Below are positions 11,812 through 22,160 of a stretch of 64,000 nucleotides of DNA, piece by piece; position 1 is the first letter of the stretch, and each line of letters starts with the position of its first letter. The notes below the pieces were generated by a model. It saw only the letters and a list, made by a program, of their open reading frames with translations. It did no database searches and was not told the DNA's origin. This stretch comes from Euleptes europaea (lineage: Eukaryota > Chordata > Lepidosauria > Squamata > Sphaerodactylidae): positions 16,127,821 through 16,191,820 of the forward strand of contig NC_079312.1 in NCBI RefSeq assembly GCF_029931775.1. Direction: 5' to 3'. A program made the translations under genes and the position numbers.

Positions 11812-11825
11812 AGAACGACACACAT

Positions 11826-12448
11826 CCATTTCTCGCCTTCTGTTCCTCCCTCCATAGTCACAATGACCCCTGCAAAGTACTGGAAGCCCCACTCCATCAG
11901 AGGCCTGTGCTTGGGGGCTGGGCAGAGGCCCCCCTTGGGCAGTGAATCCTCTTGGGCTGGCCACGCGGCTCGATCTTGGCATGGGGGTCCAAGGGGATGG
12001 CCATTGTATTTAATGGACAGGCCACCCCTTAAGGGGAAGGAAATGAGATTGCACTGAGCATGTTCCTCAGCCAAGGGTGGCCTGTCAGTGAAAGGCTGGG
12101 GCTTCGATACTGAGAGGGCAACCAGCAAAGGGGGATGGGTGCGGGGGGGGGGGGCGTTGGGGGAGGAAGAGAAGAGGCAGCCAGGCCCTCCCCTCCATCA
12201 CAACAAAAACCCCTTCCTCCTCAAGCACATTTTTAACCCGTTTACTACTAGCTGCTCTTTTGCAAGCCAGTTTGTGGCTGGGTGGGGGGGGGCAATAATA
12301 TAATATTGTATATTTATGTTTTATATTATATTAATAGTTACAAGCAGCAAGCGGCCACAACCACAAGCTTGAGAGAGCTTTGCACTAATGTGAAATGTCA
12401 AGCCACGCACAAGAATGCGAGAAAGTCTCCCTTCCATCTAATTCTTAC
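11826..12448. other. Intron start of gene A, nothing recognised
   Basis: The sequence has homopurine and poly-G patches (12140-12155) and an AT-rich patch at 12295-12335 but no supported feature. Confidence 0.4.
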
Positions 12449-12874
12449 CCTGTTTTCTTGGAAAGCCTCCTCCAGAGGAACCACTTCGTGAGCTTTGTGC
12501 TCCTTGGATATGGAGCAGACCACGCAGAGGGGGGCTTCGTCCTCCTTGCAGAAAAGCTTCAGGGGCTCCTGGTGCTTCTCGCAGACGCCCCCCTTCCCAC
12601 CTGCTTCTTTTCCCTCCTGCAGAGTGAGTTTCTTGGCTATTTGGACAAAGTTGGCCAGCTGCTGGTTGGGCCGGAGGCTCCCCTCCTGCGCTCGCCCTCG
12701 GCATTGGGGGCAGCAGGAAGCCTCGGCCCTAGACGCCCCCCAGCTGCGGGTCAGGCAGGCGCGGCAGAAACTGTGGCCGCACTGGGCGATGCTCACCGGG
12801 TCCCTGAAGAAGTCCAGGCAGACGGAGCAAGAGGCTTCCTCGCACAGCTCCTGGACGGGACCCCCCGCCGCCAT
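12449..12874 (-). CDS. Gene A exon 1: RING finger plus first B-box
   Basis: The exon is 426 bases (142 codons), ATG at 12874-12872, donor GT at 12448-12447, phase 0. The start is chosen because the ATG sits in a strong context (GCAGCCATGG) and the RING begins 15 residues later, as is usual for TRIMs. RING ligands are C16, C19, C32, H34, C37, C40, C55 and C58. A B-box2 follows with C98, H101, C109, D112, C117, C120, H126 and H129, all present. The exon is GC- and CpG-rich compared with its surroundings. A long upstream extension of the same frame lacks family similarity and is taken as 5' UTR. Open plus-strand frames over the same bases are antisense shadows. Confidence 0.9.
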
Positions 12875-13170
12875 GGCTGCCTGGAGGAAGGGAAGGGAGA
12901 GCCGGAGAGAGTCGGTTTCGTTTTCACGCTTTCCAAAGCGGCGACGGGGCGTTTCCCCCTTCCTGCAAATGACACTCAGACGTGGACTCCTCGGCCCGAA
13001 GACAGAGCTGGGCCGAGTTGCATCAAAAGGAAAGAAAACAAAGAACCACCTCTGGAGAAAGGGGCCTGGGGCGGAAGGCAAACCTGGGGCTGGGCGCGTC
13101 TCCTTTGGCCTCGCGTTTGCAAGCGCCCGGCCCCCAATGCAAGGGAGACCCTTTCCCTTTGCATCCCCCA
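12875..13170 (-). promoter_or_regulatory. Probable 5' UTR and promoter-proximal region of gene A
   Basis: The 300 bases upstream of the gene A start are GC-rich and partly similar to 42767-43020 upstream of gene B. Together with the CpG-rich first exon this resembles a promoter-associated region. I see no confident TATA box or specific transcription-factor site, and the transcription start is not defined. Confidence 0.4.
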
Positions 13171-13534
13171 GGGGTTTTCAGATGGGATGTTCCCGGCACC
13201 GGAGCGAGATGCTTCCCGGGTCTGGGGCAGATGGGTGTGGAGAGGTCAGCGCTCTCCGGCCTGGGAAGGGATGCACTGGAACGAATGACCATTGGGAACA
13301 CAGGGAGATGCTGGCATGCCCATGGGCTATAATGGCAGGCAGGCATGCCAGTCGCCTTGCATTGGCCCATCGGAATATGACAGCAGACAGAAGTTGCAAT
13401 GAAAATGCAAAGTCGGTTTTGAACGAAGGTCTCTGGACGAAGATCGACTGGTCTAGGAGTGGAATGACAGCCCTCCAAGCGGAATGGCAGCCCCTGGGAG
13501 TAGGAGAAGTGCTCAGGGACTAGAATGAGGCCCA

Positions 13535-13732
13535 GGGATGCCAGCCTCCAGGTGGGGCCTGGGGATCTCCCTGAATTACAGCTCACCTCCAGACTACAGA
13601 GATCAGTTCCCCTGGAGAAAATGGGTGCTTTGGCGGGTGCACTCCATGGCATTGTACCCCACTGAGGACCCTACCCTTCCTAGGCTCCACCCCCAAATCT
13701 CCAGAAGTTCCCCAACCTGGAGCTGGCAACCC
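13535..13732. mobile_element. Non-autonomous element with GTTGCCA-type inverted ends
   Basis: The copy runs from 'gatgccagcctccaggt' to 'acctggagctggcaaccc', so the ends are imperfect inverted repeats. Other copies of the same family are at 36117-36268, 44028-44243, 51516-51703 and 54767-54972. It is a common squamate-type MITE-like repeat with no coding capacity. Confidence 0.6.
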
Positions 13733-14289
13733 ATCCCCCACCCCCGCCAGTGGCCAGGGTCCCCAGAGGGGGATGACAGCCCCTGGAAGCAGAAGGCGTG
13801 TTTTGGCCCTGGAATGACAGCCCCTGGGAGTAGCGTAAGTGTTCAGAGAGTAGGATGACAGACCCTAAAGTAGAATGTTCTACTACCAAAAGCCCACCTC
13901 CCCCCAACCCCAGAAGGGTATCCTTGGTATGAAAGGATATTGGTCCATCACCCAAGGAAGAGGTCCTTTCTAAGGGATCACATCCCTCCTACTCAGACTG
14001 ATGCCCCTTGACCTGGGACTCTCACTTTCCACAACAGCACAGGTGTTGGACTGTTCTGGGAAGTCCCTGAAGATCACGTCCCCAAACCTCTCTCTGCATC
14101 AGCTTCTCCAGGTCGGCAACCCTAGCTTCAAAGGAATCAACCTGCCCCCTGAGAGCCAAGAGCTTCACGCATTGAGCTCACAGCCATGATTTCTGCCCAG
14201 TGGGTATGTGATCATACATGTGGCACGCCCTGCAAAACCCTGGATAGCTGTGGCTCCACCCCCAGGATTCAGACAATAGGAGGCAACTG

Positions 14290-15010
14290 ACTCACCCTAC
14301 TCAAGCATGAGTCCCTCCCAGCAGAACCATGTGCTTCTAATGTGCTTCCCCAAAGCTAGATTTTCACACACTCCAAACAGCTCAGAAACCACATCACCTC
14401 TCTTCACCTCTTGCACCAATAGTTCCTTGTTCAGGAGTTCGATCAGAAATATTGAGGATAACCTGAAAGCTCTGCACCCCCAAAATAAGGCTTGGACCAC
14501 CACATATCCTACACCCCCACATTCAGGGGACTCAGCCCGCCAAGCGGACCAGGAAACAGCATAGGTCCACTTGGAGTGCAGAGTCCCCTGAATGTGGGGG
14601 TGGAGGCTATATGGTGGTCCATGTCTTATTTTAGGTTGCAGAGGAGATGCAGCCATTCCAGTTCCTTATTCAAATCTTTTCAATCTAAGCTTCTTGGAGC
14701 ATCCCAAATAGAAGCTTCTGGTACCAGAACCAGTGTTTGGACCGGGCACCACTGCATACCTTCTTGAATGGAAAGTCTCTGGAGTCTGGAGATGTGTGAT
14801 TTTTGGTGGTCCAAGGATTGTTTTGAGGTGCAGCTCCCCCCTCCCAGTTTCTGCAAGTGTATTTTACCTTGGGGCACCCCACTTTGGAGCAGGTAGCAGA
14901 AAAATTGGGCACTGGACCAGGAAACAGAATAGGTCCACTTGGAGGGCACAGTCCCCTGAACGTGGGGGTGGAGGATATGTGGTGGTCCAAGCCTTATTTT
15001 GGGGTACAGA
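14290..15010. repeat. Foldback cluster: three related copies, one inverted
   Basis: The segment near 14470-14535 (GGACCACCACATATCC, CCCCCACATTCAGGGGACT) recurs as its complement at about 14575-14640 and again at about 14945-15010. This makes one hairpin plus a second direct copy of the arm. It lies upstream of gene A and has no coding frame of its own. Confidence 0.55.
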
Positions 15011-15482
15011 GCTTTTAAATTACCCCCAATATTTGTGTTTGAACTCACGAATAAGGAACTAGGAAACGTGAACGGGGAACTGGGAATCAGTTTTAGCCCC
15101 ATGTCATTTTGTGACTGGCTCCCCCTACCAAGCTGCCATTTTGTGCCTGGAATCTTCCAAGCCTCTCGAAAAAAATTAAGCAGCTCTCCAAAACATAAAC
15201 CTGTCTGTAGTCTCCACCCACCACACCTCTGCAGGCCCGGACACAGAGAGCAGGGCTTGAGAAGAGAGCTTATACTGAACATTCAGTTGCATTTTCCTAC
15301 GTAGACACAACGGTCCCATTGTGGATGGTTGCTATAGTACAAGACGAGTTCGGAGGGTGTGCTCATCAGAGAAGAGCAACATGCATGGGGGTGGTCTAAC
15401 AGTGCTCAAGAGAGAGAACATATTTGTGGGGGGAAATTATGGACAAATTCCCATGCATGGTCTTCCTCTCTCGTGCACCTTT

Positions 15483-15690
15483 TTGCCATCAGGTCACAGC
15501 TGACTTATGGCCCAGTGGGGTTTTCAAGGCAAGAGACATTCAGAGGTGGTCTGTCATTGCCTTCCTCTGCGTCACATTCCTGGTATTTCTTGGTGGGTCT
15601 CCCATCCAAGTACTAACCAGGGCTGACCTGCTTAGCTTCCGAGATCTAATGAGATCAGGCTAGCCTGGCTCATCCAAGTCAGGGCCTACC
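15483..15690 (-). mobile_element. 5S-rRNA-derived SINE
   Basis: Read on the minus strand, 15668-15594 carries the internal promoter part of 5S rRNA (AGATCTCGGAAGCTAAGCAG and TTAGTACTTGGATGGGAGAC). The body that follows, down to about 15483, is unlike 5S rRNA. This identifies a 5S-derived (SINE3-type) element and not a 5S gene. Confidence 0.8.
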
Positions 15691-15786
15691 TAACCTACCC
15701 AGGAAAAACCTTCAGTGATAAGTACTTAACTACTCCACAACACTGAACTGGAGACTGCTGCAAAATCTGACTATTTTGGTTTACTT

Positions 15787-16694
15787 AAAAAAAAACACAG
15801 TTTTATTATTTTCCATAATATTATATTCAAACATTTCAACAATTGATAAAAACCATCAGAAAAAAGAGAAAAAGGAAAAACACAATATTGTTGAAAATAC
15901 ATCTTATCCTTAAATAAAAATTGAGACTTCCCCTTCACCCCCCTCCATCTTATTATAAATTTGTGTACTCTTTTGTATAAAAAAAAATCTAATCCTAATA
16001 GTATTTTATATAATTAAGTATAGTTTCTTTGTTCACCATCAGTTAGATTGTAATTACATACTATTTCAAATCATAGGTTGCATTATTTCAGATTAACCAT
16101 AGTATAATAATTATAACTATTAATTATTAGGCATTATTTATAACAATAAAAAATGGATTAGATGAATAACCTTTAAACGCCCCCATTTGAAATTCATTTT
16201 CACAGTAAACCCTCCACGCCTCCCATTCACCCATAAATTGTACATTGTCTTTTTGGTTTATCAATGCAGTAAGTTTTGCCATTTCCATCAATTCTAACAT
16301 CTTTTGTATCCAGTCTTTTTTGTCTGGAATTTCCATTGTCTTCCATTTAGCTGCATATATTAATCTTGCAGCAGTGGTGGCATAAATCAAAAATGTTCTT
16401 TGAGTTAAAATAGAATCTGGTATCATGCTTAATCATCTCAGGTGTTTTAGGTACATTATTTTATATAATCTACCTTATTTCATTATAAATCATGTCCCAG
16501 AAATTTTTCACTTTTTCACAAATCCACCTCATATGATGAAATGAACCTATTTTGGTATTACATTTCCAACACTTTGGAGACATTGATTTGTAAGCCATTG
16601 CCAGTTTTTTGGGTGTTAAATACCACCTATACATCATCTTGTAGATATTTTCTCTTAATGATTGAGAAAGTATGGATTTCATATCTCGTGACCT
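15787..16694 (-). mobile_element. L1 LINE, 5'-truncated, with 16-base target duplication
   Basis: The minus strand encodes two pieces of L1 ORF2 C-terminus, including the knuckle CWKCNTKIGSFHHMRWIC near 16550 and the LTALINQKDNVQFMGEWEAW region near 16250. The frame is interrupted between the pieces. CTATTTTGGTTTACTT flanks it at 15771-15786 and 16695-16710, a 16-base target duplication. Older than the L1 at 11067. Confidence 0.82.
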
Positions 16695-16895
16695 CTATTT
16701 TGGTTTACTTGTAGGGAACTTTTTAGATAGGGAAGTCATTCAAATCCCAGGAATCCAAAGAAGTCGAAACTACAAAAGCAAATGGATAAAGAACTGAAAG
16801 TTATGAACACAGAAATAAACCCTAAAATATCCTTTGGGCAACTTTTCTGATCCAGCAGGGCCCTTCTTGTGTTCTGAGCCTCGAGCAAACACAAG

Positions 16896-16924
16896 CATAC
16901 ACACACACACACACACACACACAC
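16896..16924. repeat. (CA)n microsatellite
   Basis: An uninterrupted CA dinucleotide run of about 28 bases. Confidence 0.9.
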
Positions 16925-17239
16925 CATTTGCCTCTTGCATTAATTCCAAGCTCAGCTCTACGCTTTGAAAGCACCACTTGCAAGCATGCAGGAAACCAAC
17001 ATGTTTTAGAGAATCTGCACTGTATTGAACTCTGATTTACAGCCAATCATTCAGAACCTCAGAGTCCAAAGCAGCCATAACTACAAAAGCAAGCAGATAA
17101 GGAACTGAACACAAAAACACACCCTATGACAGGCTTTTGGAAAGCTGCTTTCTCACCTTCTCCCTACCCTTTTGTGTGAGATGTTGGTCACTACATATGA
17201 AGCCCTTCACAGCCTAGGATCCCACCGCCTTCCCCCGAT

Positions 17240-17530
17240 GTTAGTTGCTGCCACAAGGGAGGTTATCTGAACAACGTTTATCTGAAAATGCCACTCTGCA
17301 ATGGAGCAAGGTCAACCATAGCCTGTACGCAAGCATTCTCCCCTTTTATATCACCCAACAGAAAAACTTTTGGATTAAGGGGTATATTATAGCCCAACAC
17401 TGCTCTAACAAATTTAATTACCCATTTCCAAAAGGGCTGAATTTTGGAACATGACCGCCCAAAATGTGTGAAACTAAACTTATTTGGCTTACCAATGCTA
17501 AAGAGCATCCTGAACACAGGGCTAATAGCT
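17240..17530 (-). mobile_element. L1-type LINE fragment
   Basis: The minus-strand frame contains CSKIQPFWKWVIKFV followed by LGYNIPLNPKVFLLG, a pattern typical of the region after the cysteine knuckle of L1/Tx1-type ORF2. It is a short degraded fragment. Confidence 0.6.
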
Positions 17531-17539
17531 AGACCTCTG

Positions 17540-18390
17540 TGATTGTGTCAGAAGGTCCTCTACTTAACAGAGGGACTTCTGAACCTCCTCAGAGCAAGAG
17601 ACCAGAGATGTTCCTGAAGGGAAAGGAGACTCTCTGTACTCTGTGAGATATGCACAATGCTGATACATCGTACAGCGCATACACAGATTGGCACAGCCAA
17701 AGAGACTTTAAACAGTTTTAAGCTAACACATAGTATTTATATATTCAGCATTGCTGTCTAAAACTAGAAAGAATATGCATAGCATCTACATAGACAATGC
17801 CTAATCTTAATGATGATCAGTTAAGAATATTAATAGAAGTCTTTAAAGGATTCAAGACTTAGAAAATACAGATACTCTGGGATAACTTCATATGTTCTCA
17901 TAAGAGCTTAGATTCTTAGAGGACTACAGATGACACAGATGACACAGCAAGGTATAGTGTGTCTTCTGTACTGAAATATTATGATGTTTTGAATGATTTA
18001 AGTTAGGATGCTTCTAACCAAATCTTTCTCCAAAGAATTAACCATATTTTGACAGGATTTCTGTAACCTTATATTCTGAATGAAGGTGCATTGCACTAAG
18101 GATACTTTATGAGTATATTCTGACCAAGATACTCCTTTATGGAGGCATAGAGAGTGTGAATGATTACTTGCTACATAAACATGTTTAAGACTAATGATGT
18201 CTAGCCTTACATAATGATGTCTAGCCTTTAAGGCTTTGCAACCAAAAAGCATATATTATATAATGTAAATAAATGTGTTTTTTATACTTCTACTCTTGTC
18301 CAGCATTATAAATTTATTGGCGTGTTCAAGAGATGTTCTAGGAACCATAACAAGTTTCTAGGAACCGTTGATTCCGGTCTAGTGGTGTCT
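17540..18390. other. AT-rich intergenic sequence, unassigned
   Basis: Low-complexity-leaning, AT-rich sequence with a local duplication (GATGTCTAGCCTT at about 18196-18230) and a repeated TTCTAGGAACC at 18335-18368. It may include an old LTR, but no ends can be fixed. Confidence 0.3.
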
Positions 18391-18394
18391 CGCT

Positions 18395-18948
18395 GAATAA
18401 GATAACATATCCCTTCTCAGGAAGGGGTCCTTTCTAAGAGTGTAGACACTCAACGGCCTGAACCGCGACAAGGTGAGGTGCCAGAAGATTGGAGGTGGGC
18501 AAATGTTGTCCCCATCTTCAAGAAGGGGAAAAAGGAGGATCTGGGTAACTACCGACCCATCAGCTTGACTTCTATACTGGGAAAAGTTTTTGAACAAATC
18601 ATCAGGCAGTCCTTGAGCATTTAGAAAGGATGGATCTGATCACTAAGCGCCAACATGGGGTTTCTCAAGAATAAGTAATATCAGACTAATCTTATCTCCT
18701 TTTTTTGAGAAAGTTACTACCTTGCTGGATCAGGGGAATGCTGTAGACATAGTTTATCTTGATTTCGGTAAGGCTTGTGATAAGGTTCTAGTAGACAGAT
18801 TGGGAAAATGTGGTTTAGATCCTATTACAGTTAGGTGGATCTGTAACTGGTTGACAGATCGCTTGTTAATGGTTCATCATCCACATGGAGAGAAGTAACT
18901 AGTGGAGTTCCTCAGGGATCTCTCCTGGGCCCTGTGTTGTTCAAAATG
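18395..18948 (+). mobile_element. CR1 LINE reverse-transcriptase fragment
   Basis: The plus strand reads through the CR1 RT finger and palm region: NYRPISLTSILGK near 18545 and [13 protein letters not shown] near 18905-18940. It is degraded and stops abruptly where the gag fossil begins, so one element truncates the other. Confidence 0.75.
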
Positions 18949-18949
18949 G

Positions 18950-20463
18950 CCCATCTTCCCGCACTGGAAACATGCTCCCTCCTTGAAACGGCGCTCCTTT
19001 TCCAGGCTGAAGCCCCCGCGGTGCTTTCCGTCTTGCCGCGGTTCCATCACCTTATCCCCCCCTCTGGGAGTCGCGGGGGATATCTTTGAAGAACGATCTT
19101 TAGAGAACTGGAGGGTCAGCTTCCGATTCTCCACTACACCCGCCAGCTTGATCCAGTCCTCTACCGACTCAGGATCTCCCAGAGTCAAACAGCCGTCCAG
19201 CACCTCCCAACGCAGTCCTTCGCGGATATGCTGGACTTTGGTAGCTTCACTCCACTCCCTTATTTTGCAGGAAAGGGAGAGGAACTCCTGAGAGTATTCA
19301 CTCACAGAGCGGGATCCCTGCCTCAAACTACGCATGGCAATCTTAGCCTTCTCCTCACTGTGGGGGTCCTCGAAACGCCGCCGCAGCGCAGACATAAATT
19401 CTGGCAGGGATTTCAAAACCCTGGGCATAGTCTCTGTGGCCGTCACTGCCCATGCCACCGCCTCCCTCTCGAGGAGACTGATCACGTACCTGACCCGGGC
19501 TTCTTCCGAAGGGAAGGTCTCCCCTTGATCTTTCATAAATCCATACACCTGGAGTAGAAAGTGGGGGAGTTGAGTGCTGGATCCGTCAAAAGACACTTTC
19601 AGATCCCTGGGGTTAGGACGCCTGGGTGAGGGTACTTCCGTACTGACGGGAGGGTTCACGGTAGCCCTAGGTTGCTGTAGAGGCTGTCCGAGCCCCCTCA
19701 CCGCTTCCAAAACCACAGCCAAGTCTGTCTGCAGGGCATTCAACTGCGCCTGCATGTCCCGGTTTTACAAACTCAAGGCTTGGTTCTGCCCACGTAGCAG
19801 GGCAACTTCCTCCGCAGAAAGGATGACTGGGGTGACTGGAGTCCGAGGAAGCAAGGGTTCTCTCCCCCCTTCCCCGGAAGCGGCTTCTCGGTTTCGCTCT
19901 TCCCCTTCTCCGTACCACTCGGCCAGTGGACCCCGGTAAAATCCGCCCCATGGTTCAGAGGCTGCCCGTCCGTCCGTCCTGATTCTCCGCCGTTGCTCGA
20001 CTTGCATAGGCAAGGAGGTCCATGCTGGCACCGCAGAAGGACCGGCGGGCCCAGCCGGGCGCTGCTCTGGGGTCGCCACCTCCAGATTCAAATCGATAAG
20101 GGGGTTTGTGTCCCCTTCGTTGTTCAGATGGAGAGACATAGCAATACTAACTAGCAAACTAACACAAAAGGAAAATAAAAGAAGGAAAGAAAAAAAAACT
20201 AGTGATTCCACCGTACTGTCAGGGTTTCAGTACCTCGTAGCATCTCAGCAGTATAAACTTCACTCCAGGCGTTGCAGAGAGTTTTTAAAGATTTATTCCA
20301 GGAAAGCATACATGGTCAGACCCCTTAGAAATCTAACGGTGGAATGGGGCACGGAGTACAAGACACAGTATAAGAGAACATACAACGAATTAATTACAAG
20401 TAAACTTTGAAATGCAAAAACATTAAGTCCCTTTGAAGCATCTACAAGGTGCTAGAAATGACA
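18950..20463 (-). mobile_element. Ty3/gypsy-type LTR retrotransposon, gag part (fossil)
   Basis: The minus strand encodes a retrotransposon gag domain with a CCHC-type zinc knuckle ([13 protein letters not shown]) near its truncated end at 18950, and a proline- and acidic-rich leader upstream to about 20140. No protease, RT or integrase is present: the 3' two-thirds of the element is missing at the junction with the CR1 fragment. A likely 5' LTR is 20217-20463 (TG...CA ends, AATAAA on the minus strand), with a TGG-starting primer-site-like string just inside. It is a broken, truncated copy. Confidence 0.75.
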
Positions 20464-20617
20464 CTAAGAAAACCGGTCTCAGATTTACAACGGGAAGGCT
20501 TTGAAGTGGAGATGTTAGTTCTCAGTCTCTGTCCCTTTTCCCATGGGAATGGAAGGAGGGGGGGGGGGAAGAGGACGGAGTTATTTCAGCCCGGGTCCGA
20601 CTGGGTGCCCTCACTGA

Positions 20618-21318
20618 CACTAACTTCCCCTCGCAGGGTTGTGGTCTGAACAAAGTATGAGCACCCAGTTTGTGGGAAACCCAATTAAAGGAGAGACAGA
20701 GACAGCTGTGTGGATAAAAAGGGCTTATGATTTTGAGACACAAAAAACAGGAAGAGAAACCTTTAACCCAGCAGGACCCTGGCTACGCAAATCCCCCCCG
20801 CTCCTGAATTTCTTTCCAACCGGAGAGTTGGGGGGGGCTCAAGTCAGTAAACAAATCCCCCCCAGCAAAAAAAATTCAAGGCAGCAGTTTTCAAGGTAAC
20901 ATAACTTTATCATAAATGTAACGTCTTTTCAGCCTCTGATATCTGAACCACAACTGCAATGAATGTGGCAGCCTTGACAGGGAGAGGGTCCTTCAGGGCC
21001 CTTCAAAAAGGGTGCGGATGAACAGAAAGGCAAATCCCGACAGGTGGTGCCCAGTAAAGCCAAGAAAAGAGAAAAGTCCAGAATATTTGTCTGTTCCTCT
21101 TGTGCTTGAGAGGAATGGGTGGCCGGAGGAGGCCGGGGGTGTGGTGTGTGTGTCTCTATTCCTTGACAACAAACTGAAATGTGTTTCTGTCACTTTCAGA
21201 AATAAGATACAAAGTGGAGGGGGGGAGGAAATCTTGGGAATTTTTACTCCAGTCAGTTTTGGGGTCTGGGAGCCCCGGAGAGGCCTCATTTGGTGCTCCT
21301 GGTGTGGAGAGGAGGGTC
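20618..21318 (-). other. 3' flank / probable 3' UTR of gene B
   Basis: The sequence after the gene B stop codon is colinear with 44270-45340 (cassette C) and 53262-54081 (gene D) apart from small indels and a SINE in C. The left edge of the duplicated block is near 20618. I cannot point to a single convincing poly-A signal in it. Confidence 0.5.
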
Positions 21319-21836
21319 TTAAGGAGAGAGCTTGAGGTGGGCTTTTTCCCATGGCCAAAAGAAGGGCAGGAGGGTCTCTCCACGGAAGGAGGCTCCAGAG
21401 AACTCATACAGAAGGGCTCCTCGGTCAGCTTCGTAAAAGGCCACTCGGCCCCCAGCGTAGTCCAGGCAGACTCGGATCCTCTTCAGCTCCCCACTCAGGG
21501 ACAGGAGAGGGTGTTTGCCTTTTCTGGCAGCCTGGTAGCAGCCCCCCCACTTCCCCACAGCCCAGACCCCTTCCTCAGGACTAAAGGTGATCCCTCCCTT
21601 CCTCCTCACAGACTTTCTGGCCACCCCCACCCGCCATCCTCCCTCACTTCCCACAAGGACATCCCAGAAATGGCGGCCTGCTGTGAATCCCTCCCGGCCC
21701 AGAACAATGTAATGGCTTTCAAATCTCTCAGGATTGCTGGGCAGAGCTTGAGCTTTTCCTCCATCTCTCACGCTTTTCTGATCCTCAGACAGGATAAGGT
21801 AGGGATGGGCCGTGTCTGGATCCAGAGTCACATTTG
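21319..21836 (-). CDS. Gene B exon 7: PRY-SPRY domain
   Basis: The exon is 518 bases, acceptor AACAG at 21841-21837, stop TAA at 21321-21319. It starts with CA completing an alanine codon, then NVTLDPDTAHPYL (PRY), and carries the SPRY landmarks FTAGRHFWDVLVG, WRVGVARKSV, YAGGRVAFY and LPFFWPWEKAHLKLSP at the end. The domain is about 172 residues, complete and open. Compared with the C and D copies it differs most in the segments around PERFESHY and GGCYQAARKGKH, which correspond to variable loops of the binding face in TRIM SPRY domains. Confidence 0.9.
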
Positions 21837-22124
21837 CTGTTGGGGGGAAAAACAAGGAGACAAGAAGAGAAGCATTTTCAGCCGGGAGATTTCTCCGCCT
21901 CTGCCCTGTTCTGCCTCCTCCTCCTGCTCCCACCTCTTCATAACCCCCTCCTGGATTCACAGATTCTCTCCTGCCTTCTCCTGACCTGCTGAAAGGCAGA
22001 GCAGACTTCCTCTGAGCTTCAAGAGGAGGCAGATAAAATGCACAATAAAAACCCACAGGAACACAACCTATTTCCTACCATATCCTATCCCAAAGCAGGG
22101 GACCATGGATAACTCAGTCACAGG

Positions 22125-22158
<34 letters not shown>
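22125..22158. repeat. (GT)n microsatellite
   Basis: A GT dinucleotide run of about 32 bases in the last intron of gene B. Confidence 0.9.

Positions 22159-22159
<1 letters not shown>

Positions 22160-22160
<1 letters not shown>

Larger units (their letters stand above)
45..12874 (-). other. TRIM gene A (RING, two B-boxes, coiled coil; 3' end outside window)
   Basis: This is a TRIM-family E3 ubiquitin ligase gene read on the minus strand. Six coding exons are visible: 12874-12449, 9466-9302, 8053-7958, 5439-5209, 2559-2537 and 155-45. All have AG acceptors, GT donors and compatible phases. The PRY-SPRY exon that should follow lies to the left of base 1. RING domains of this family recruit E2 enzymes, B-boxes and the coiled coil drive antiparallel dimers and higher assembly, and PRY-SPRY binds the target; many members act in cytosolic innate immunity. 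The exon pattern 96-231-23 bases is that of TRIM7/11/27/39-type genes. Two points are odd: an extra B-box exon, and an 8-base shortfall in exon 6 relative to the three paralogous copies, which would put the usual last exon out of frame. No orthologue symbol can be assigned. Family assignment is firm; activity of this copy is unproven. Confidence 0.88.

Noticed and set aside
12395-13523. Long plus-strand open frames (297 and 342 codons) over the start of gene A
   Set aside because: They are antisense to the GC-rich RING/B-box exon and its 5' flank; the minus strand has clear family motifs, and the plus frames have none.
15594-15668. Possible 5S rRNA gene on the minus strand
   Set aside because: Only the internal promoter part matches, and the flanking sequence is a SINE body shared with two other copies.
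20639-20899. 86-codon plus-strand frame in the 3' flank of gene B
   Set aside because: The matching region in C and D does not keep the frame; it is 3' flank on the other strand.
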